NCBI GenBank assembly: GCA_036309765.1
Contig: JAXJTE010000192.1
Span: forward strand, 1 to 11,559
DNA from: Caryophanon sp036309765
Lineage (GTDB): Bacteria > Bacillota > Bacilli > Bacillales_A > Planococcaceae
DNA: 11,559 nucleotides
Direction: 5' to 3'
A model generated the notes under the pieces. It saw nothing but the letters and a program-made list of their open reading frames with translations, ran no database searches and was not told where the DNA came from. The position numbers and the translations under genes were made by a program. This document shows, one piece after another, positions 8,075-11,559 of the stretch; position 1 is the first letter of the stretch, and each line of letters opens with the position of its first letter.

Positions 8075-8103
8075 ATTATAAATGAAATGCTCGTCAAGAT
8101 CAA
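8075..8103 (-). promoter_or_regulatory. SigA promoter of the methyltransferase gene, with GATC in the -35 hexamer
   Basis: On the minus strand TTGATC (8103-8098) and a perfect TATAAT (8080-8075) are separated by exactly 17 bases. Transcription should begin near 8068, leaving a leader of about 20 bases. The last four bases of the -35 hexamer are GATC, the site expected for this restriction-modification family, so methylation or enzyme binding there could affect the promoter. An overlapping TTGACG closer in is only 11 bases from the -10 and is less suitable. Confidence 0.75.
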
Positions 8104-8225
8104 TCCCCCCTTATAACCGAACTTACCCAAAAGATGAACCATTTATGTTCTTATTGTATTCACGTGCAGTCCTTTCGAAAATAAAGTATGCTAAATTTAA
8201 ATATTGAAACAAAGGAGTTCTTGAA

Positions 8226-9719
8226 ATGGACGTATATGAATTCACACGACAACAGCTTGAAGATCTTTTAAGCGCTATCGTCGGCAAAACATTGGGACAA
8301 GTGGATATTAAAAATGTATTTGATCGCACAATTAAAAGTCCCAAAATTACAGGTATCGCAGGCGACGTCATCGAGCAATCGGTGCTTGGCTATCCACCGA
8401 ACTCAAGCAAAAAGCCTGATATTGTCGTCGATGGCATTGAAACCGAAGTAAAAACAACGGGCATTCGCGTACCGAAGAAAAAAGATACGGGCTTTATGTA
8501 CGAAGCAAAAGAGCCTATATCAGTAACAGCTGTGTCGCCCCATTCAATCGTTAAAGAAGAATTTGAATCATCAAGCTTTTGGCATAAGCTAGAGCATTTA
8601 TTGCTCGTCTACTATTTATACGATTCGCCTGTGACCGTCCTCGCTGCTGACTACGCAAACTTCCCAATCAAAGGCTATCACTTCCATGAGTTTAGCGAAG
8701 AGGAAAAGCAAATGCTAAAAAACGACTGGCTCATTGTGCGTGACTTCATTCGTTATTTACAGGAAAACTACAACGATTTAGACAAACAATATCCACGCAT
8801 TTCATCTGAATTACGTCAGCAGCTCATGCTAATCGATACAGCACCGAAATGGCCGCACCCACCACGATTCCGCCTAAAACGTCCAGTTGTTTCGACAATT
8901 GTACAAAAATATTTTGGTGCGCAATTGGAGCAGTTAAGCGAACAATATACAAGTTTCAAAGCACTTGATGCACAGCTACATACGTTAACGCAAAAATATA
9001 AAGGGAAAACTGTGCGTGAATTAATGGAACATTTTCAAATTCCAATCAATGAAAAACCAAATAAAGGTGTTTCACAGCAAATCATCGTCAATATGTTTGG
9101 TGGACATGCTAAAACATTAAATCAAATTGAGCTATTTAATAAAGTCGGCTTGATTCCTAAAACCGTTGTTCAAACTAAAAAAGGTACACGTACAGAAGAT
9201 ATGAAGCTATTTACTATCGATTTTAATGAATGGACAAGCGAGACTACGGAGACGGATGATGATGAAATTATACCGATGACATTTGAACACTCCTTTGTCT
9301 ACAACTATTTTGCGCAACATCAATTTTTATGTATCATTTTTGAAGAGCCTTCGACAGAGGATACGTTATTTGAAAATACGTTCATCGGCTTCAAACGTCT
9401 ACTTATTCATGAAGATATACTACAGCAACAAGTTCGACCTGTATGGGAGCGTGTGCGTCACTTAATTCTAAATGACTTACTTGAAGATGTACCTGAACGT
9501 AAAAAAGATGGCACACAAAAAGTAACACCCAAAACAGGACTACCGAGTAGCGCACCTAATTTACCGAAAGCAAAAGATTTCAACTTCTTCTTGAAAGGTA
9601 CAAGTTCTGCCGCTGACGTTAAACCACTTTGTATTAACGGCGTTCACATGTATAATCAACAACTTTGGATTAAAGGTAGTGTCGTTGTCGAAATGCTAGA
9701 AACAATGGATTATATTTAG
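8226..9719 (+). CDS. Type II restriction endonuclease, Sau3AI/MutH family
   Basis: Predicted to cleave unmethylated DNA, probably at GATC as in Sau3AI. The 497-residue protein matches the two-lobed Sau3AI layout. The N-terminal MutH-like catalytic lobe has Glu50, PDIVVDG with Asp65, and ETEVKTT with Glu74 and Lys76 (the PD-(D/E)xK-type centre), then FWHKLEHLLLVYYLYD (118-133), a family hallmark. A second MutH-like lobe (about 285-420) has GLIPKTVVQTKKGT followed by EDMKLF and later HQFLCIIFEEP; in Sau3AI the second lobe is non-catalytic and binds DNA as an effector site. ATG 8226 follows GGAG by 8 bases. No frameshift or missing catalytic residue is seen, so it looks intact. It is transcribed away from the methyltransferase, from a region with only a weak promoter candidate (TATGCT at 8187-8192, poor -35), so expression may be low. 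GATC specificity is inferred from family, not demonstrated. Confidence 0.93.
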   Translation: MDVYEFTRQQLEDLLSAIVGKTLGQVDIKNVFDRTIKSPKITGIAGDVIEQSVLGYPPNSSKKPDIVVDGIETEVKTTGIRVPKKKDTGFMYEAKEPISVTAVSPHSIVKEEFESSSFWHKLEHLLLVYYLYDSPVTVLAADYANFPIKGYHFHEFSEEEKQMLKNDWLIVRDFIRYLQENYNDLDKQYPRISSELRQQLMLIDTAPKWPHPPRFRLKRPVVSTIVQKYFGAQLEQLSEQYTSFKALDAQLHTLTQKYKGKTVRELMEHFQIPINEKPNKGVSQQIIVNMFGGHAKTLNQIELFNKVGLIPKTVVQTKKGTRTEDMKLFTIDFNEWTSETTETDDDEIIPMTFEHSFVYNYFAQHQFLCIIFEEPSTEDTLFENTFIGFKRLLIHEDILQQQVRPVWERVRHLILNDLLEDVPERKKDGTQKVTPKTGLPSSAPNLPKAKDFNFFLKGTSSAADVKPLCINGVHMYNQQLWIKGSVVVEMLETMDYI

Positions 9720-9732
9720 CCATTCCATACAC

Positions 9733-9767
9733 AAAAAAAGAGCTATGCGATCAATGCCGCATAGCTC
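9733..9767 (-). terminator. Rho-independent terminator of the dehydrogenase gene, possibly bidirectional
   Basis: A perfect 10-bp stem, GAGCTATGCG (9740-9749) with CGCATAGCTC (9758-9767), encloses an 8-base loop. In the minus direction it is followed by seven T (9739-9733), a strong terminator for the dehydrogenase, whose stop is 12 bases away. In the plus direction it lies about 20 bases past the endonuclease stop with only a weak T-containing tail (CTCCTTCATTGTT), so it may partly terminate that gene as well. One GATC lies at 9749-9752. Confidence 0.92.
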
Positions 9768-9778
9768 CTCCTTCATTG

Positions 9779-10516
9779 TTATTGCGCTGTGATTCCGCCG
9801 TCAGCTACAAATTCTGAACCAGTTGAGTAGCTTGATTCGTCTGAAGCTAAGAACACAACTAATTGTGAAATTTCTTCTGGTTGTGAAATACGTTTTAATG
9901 GAATATGTTTTGCGAACGCTTCGATTGCGTCTTTTTGGTCGCCTTGCATAATCATTGGCGTTGCGATGACACCTGGATGTACTGAGTTTACGCGAATGCC
10001 CATTGGCGCTAAGTTTAATGCCGCTGCTTTCGTCATACCACGTACAGCAAATTTCGTATCTGTGTAACCAACTGCACCGCCAACTAAGCCGTTAATTGAT
10101 GAAATGTTGACGATTGAGCCGCCGCCAGCTTTTTGCATTGAGCCAGCTACTGCTTTAATTCCTAAGAATACAGATACTTGGTTAATGTTGACGATTTTCA
10201 TGTAGTCGTCTAATGATAAATCTAAAACGAATTTATTAAATGAAATGCCTGCGTTGTTTACTAACACGTTCACAGGACCGAATTTTTCTTCTGCTTGTGC
10301 TACAACATCTGTCCAGCCTTGCTCGCTCGTTACGTCTTGCTTTACGAATAATGCATTGTCTGCACCAAGCTCTGCTGCTAATGCTGCACCTTTTTCTTCA
10401 TTTAAGTCTGTGATGACAACTTTCGCGCCTTCTTTAACGAATAATTGTGCGTGCGTTGCGCCCATACCTTGCGCTGCACCTGTAATAATGGCTACTTTAC
10501 CTTCTAAACGTGACAT
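9779..10516 (-). CDS. Short-chain dehydrogenase/reductase (classical SDR, probably NAD-dependent)
   Basis: A 245-residue cytoplasmic oxidoreductase of the classical SDR type, the length usual for the family. TGAAQGMG (12-19) is the nucleotide-binding glycine motif. Asp37 at the end of the second strand (VVITDLN) favours NAD(H) over NADP(H). NNAG is at 87-90, the likely active-site Asn at 112, NISS at 137-140, and YTDTK at 151-155 supplies Tyr and Lys. The closing GSEFVADGGITAQ is also typical. Resemblance is to 3-alpha/20-beta-hydroxysteroid dehydrogenase and FabG-like enzymes; the true substrate is unknown. The segment between Ser140 and Tyr151 is about two residues shorter than in the usual family pattern. 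AAGGAGG lies 9 bases before the ATG. The TetR-family gene ends 68 bp upstream on the same strand with an operator-like palindrome between, so the regulator probably controls this gene. Codons are rich in GCT, GGT and GTT, suggesting good expression. Confidence 0.93.
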   Translation of the reverse strand: MSRLEGKVAIITGAAQGMGATHAQLFVKEGAKVVITDLNEEKGAALAAELGADNALFVKQDVTSEQGWTDVVAQAEEKFGPVNVLVNNAGISFNKFVLDLSLDDYMKIVNINQVSVFLGIKAVAGSMQKAGGGSIVNISSINGLVGGAVGYTDTKFAVRGMTKAAALNLAPMGIRVNSVHPGVIATPMIMQGDQKDAIEAFAKHIPLKRISQPEEISQLVVFLASDESSYSTGSEFVADGGITAQ

Positions 10517-10535
10517 GAATGATGTCCTCCTTTTT

Positions 10536-10555
10536 TATGATAGTCAACTATCATA
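10536..10555 (-). promoter_or_regulatory. Perfect interrupted palindrome, probable operator of the TetR-family regulator
   Basis: TATGATAGT-CA-ACTATCATA has two exact 9-bp arms around 2 bases and sits about 20 bases upstream of the dehydrogenase start, just before its ribosome binding site. The arm also contains TATGAT (minus strand 10555-10550), a 5/6 match to the -10 consensus, though no good -35 stands 16-18 bases upstream of it. A TetR dimer bound here would block transcription. The same motif was not seen upstream of the regulator itself. Confidence 0.7.
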
Positions 10556-10584
10556 TTTAAAGTACCAAATTTCTGCTTCATTCG

Positions 10585-11229
10585 TCAACTACTTGCTCTC
10601 ACATATTGTAAAAACATATCACGCACGAGTGTCAATTGCTCCTTTGGCATTAGATGCACAGGCAAACGTGGATCGTGCTGCGTGAAGGTACTCTCCGTCA
10701 TAAACGTGCTAATGTTTTGCACGGTCGTAATAATGTAGACGTTCAAATCAATGTCAGTGCGCAGTGAGCCATCATGTCGCCCGCGTGCTACAATGCGCAA
10801 TAGTACGTCTGCCATTGTACGGCGAATGTCGTAATATGCACGTATCTCATCTGTTTGCTCCCCGTACGTTTTGTAGCGCTCAAATGCTTTAATGAATTGC
10901 ATGAATGGCTGCTCCGTCTCGTCGGTCATCTGCACATAATAATTAAACACTTGCTCGATTTTTTCGTACGCATTGATTGGCTGTGCATCAATTGCTTCAA
11001 TGTGTTCGACCATTTGCACGGTAATGATGTTGTTCACCGCAAAGACGAGCTGCTCCTTATTCGGAAAATAACGATACAGCGTCGCAATGCCAATGTTGGC
11101 CGCCACCGCAACTTCCTGCAACTGCACATGATGAATGCCTCGCTCTAAAAAAAGAATTTTCGCTGCCTGAATGATGTCGTCTCGTCGCTGCTGCTTTTGC
11201 AACGTGCGTTTGTTTGTTGTCGTATTCAT
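10585..11229 (-). CDS. TetR/AcrR-family transcriptional regulator
   Basis: A 214-residue, normal-length TetR-type repressor. The DNA-binding region is at about 14-62: RRDDIIQAAKILFLERG, then the helix-turn-helix VQLQEVAVAANIGIATLYRYF, then PNKEQLV, which closely follows the family pattern. The rest (about 70-214) is a helical ligand-binding and dimer domain that differs widely between members, so the inducer cannot be predicted. GAGGAGG is 6 bases upstream of ATG 11229. The dehydrogenase gene follows on the same strand after 68 bp holding the palindrome at 10536-10555, the best candidate operator. The enzyme's substrate or a related compound is the natural guess for the inducer, but this is inference. 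Confidence 0.94.
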   Translation of the reverse strand: MNTTTNKRTLQKQQRRDDIIQAAKILFLERGIHHVQLQEVAVAANIGIATLYRYFPNKEQLVFAVNNIITVQMVEHIEAIDAQPINAYEKIEQVFNYYVQMTDETEQPFMQFIKAFERYKTYGEQTDEIRAYYDIRRTMADVLLRIVARGRHDGSLRTDIDLNVYIITTVQNISTFMTESTFTQHDPRLPVHLMPKEQLTLVRDMFLQYVRASS

Positions 11230-11243
11230 ATGCTGCCTCCTCT

Positions 11244-11255
11244 AAACAAATGTTT
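11244..11255 (-). promoter_or_regulatory. Short palindrome upstream of the TetR-family gene
   Basis: AAACA-AA-TGTTT lies 14 bases before the regulator's start, overlapping the region just ahead of its ribosome binding site. A further copy of one arm pattern (CATTTGTTT on the plus strand at about 11292-11300) is inverted relative to it, about 40 bases away. It could be a site for autoregulation or another factor, but such AT-rich palindromes also arise by chance. Confidence 0.25.
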
Positions 11256-11311
11256 CACCGTTCTCGTGTCATTAGTTTACCACGAACGTTCCATTTGTTT
11301 CTTTTGTGCTA

Positions 11312-11336
11312 GTTTCATTTCGTCTAAAAAAGGAAT
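11312..11336 (+). promoter_or_regulatory. Possible SigB-type promoter of the hydrophilic protein gene
   Basis: GTTTCA (11312-11317) and AGGAAT (11331-11336), 13 bases apart, each match 5 of 6 positions of the general-stress SigB pattern GTTTAA-N12/15-GGGAAT. Transcription would start about 15-20 bases before the ATG at 11360. A SigA reading (TAGTAT at 11336-11341) has no good -35. Confidence 0.35.
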
Positions 11337-11359
11337 AGTATGCACAAAGGAGTGATGAC

Positions 11360-11559
11360 ATGCCATACAACGAAGATCAACGCAAAAAAGAAATGGAGCA
11401 AAATCACCACCGCCATTTGAACGAACAAGAACGAAACGAAAATGATTTGACGTCCGCCGAAAGTGAAGTTGATACAGCGAATGATAAGCAATTTGAACAG
11501 CAAGAAAACGAGCGCCAATTCGTCGACCGACAAGAGCTAAACGACAACATACATGAAGA
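11360..11559 (+). CDS. Unrecognised hydrophilic Gln/Glu/Asn-rich protein, 3' end outside the window
   Basis: From ATG 11360 the frame is open to the window end (66 codons plus two bases). AAAGGAG lies 7 bases upstream, a good start signal. The product begins MPYNEDQRKKEMEQ and continues with many Glu, Gln, Asn, Asp, Lys and Arg, a HHRH patch, and almost no hydrophobic residues, so it is probably soluble and either helical/coiled-coil or disordered. No signal peptide, membrane segment or known domain is visible and no function is assigned. It is divergent from the TetR-family gene with 130 bp between. A possible SigB-type promoter in front would suggest a stress role, but this is weak. The opposite strand carries a hydrophobic shadow frame that has no ribosome binding site. 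Confidence 0.7.
   Translation, partial: MPYNEDQRKKEMEQNHHRHLNEQERNENDLTSAESEVDTANDKQFEQQENERQFVDRQELNDNIHE

Larger units (their letters stand above)
8048..8225. other. Divergent regulatory region between methyltransferase and endonuclease genes
   Basis: This 178-bp stretch contains the strong methyltransferase promoter (minus) and the endonuclease ribosome binding site (AAAGGAG at 8211-8217, plus). For the endonuclease only a -10-like TATGCT (8187-8192) without a good -35 is visible. No controller-protein box pair or small controller ORF was recognised. Confidence 0.6.

Noticed and set aside
6806..9719. MutH/Dam-type mismatch repair role for the endonuclease
   Set aside because: The protein has two MutH-like lobes and about 497 residues, as in Sau3AI, versus a single short MutH, and its partner is a C5-cytosine rather than an adenine methyltransferase.
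10245..10685. Plus-strand ORF of 146 residues across the dehydrogenase and TetR genes
   Set aside because: It is the antisense shadow of two well-supported genes and runs through their operator; no start signal.
11324..11533. Minus-strand hydrophobic ORF of 69 residues
   Set aside because: It is antisense to the hydrophilic ORF at 11360, which has a strong ribosome binding site; none precedes this ORF.

Overview
The window reads as chromosomal DNA of a low-to-moderate G+C Gram-positive bacterium (Bacillota, Bacillales). Strong AGGAGG-type ribosome binding sites, intrinsic terminators, a lipoprotein signal, an S-layer-homology (SLH) domain and a possible SigB-type promoter all fit. The SLH surface protein suggests the Lysinibacillus/Solibacillus/Caryophanon group, but genus cannot be fixed from the sequence.

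Layout. (1) Positions 1-2867, minus strand: a very large secreted leucine-rich-repeat (BspA/LRR_5-like) protein whose C-terminal SLH anchor starts just before the window edge; the gene runs off the left end. (2) 3010-6572, minus strand: a two-gene unit, a solute-binding lipoprotein followed with an ATGA stop/start overlap by a membrane-bound Cache-HAMP-PAS-like-GGDEF diguanylate cyclase. No permease or ATPase is present, so the binding protein may be a ligand receptor for the cyclase. The unit has a terminator at 2953-2996. (3) 6806-9719: a divergent type II restriction-modification pair, a C5-cytosine methyltransferase (minus) and a Sau3AI/MutH-family endonuclease (plus), with 178 bp between them. 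The family predicts GATC specificity. A GATC lies inside the -35 hexamer of the methyltransferase promoter, and a hand count finds GATC scarce in the window. (4) 9779-11229, minus strand: a TetR-family regulator followed by a short-chain dehydrogenase, with a perfect 9+9 bp interrupted palindrome between them as the likely operator. (5) 11360 to the end, plus strand: the start of an unrecognised, very hydrophilic Gln/Glu/Asn-rich protein behind a possible SigB-type promoter.

Several long database-style starts were shortened because ribosome binding sites, promoter position or stop/start overlap favour a downstream ATG: cyclase 5133, binding protein 6572, methyltransferase 8047. No tRNA, rRNA, insertion sequence or CRISPR array was seen. 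No gene-free stretch exceeds 300 bp; the longest, 6573-6805 (233 bp), holds a terminator and a probable promoter.

The most original candidates are the binding protein-diguanylate cyclase couple, which resembles a c-di-GMP ligand sensor, and the possible GATC-based self-regulation of the restriction-modification promoter.
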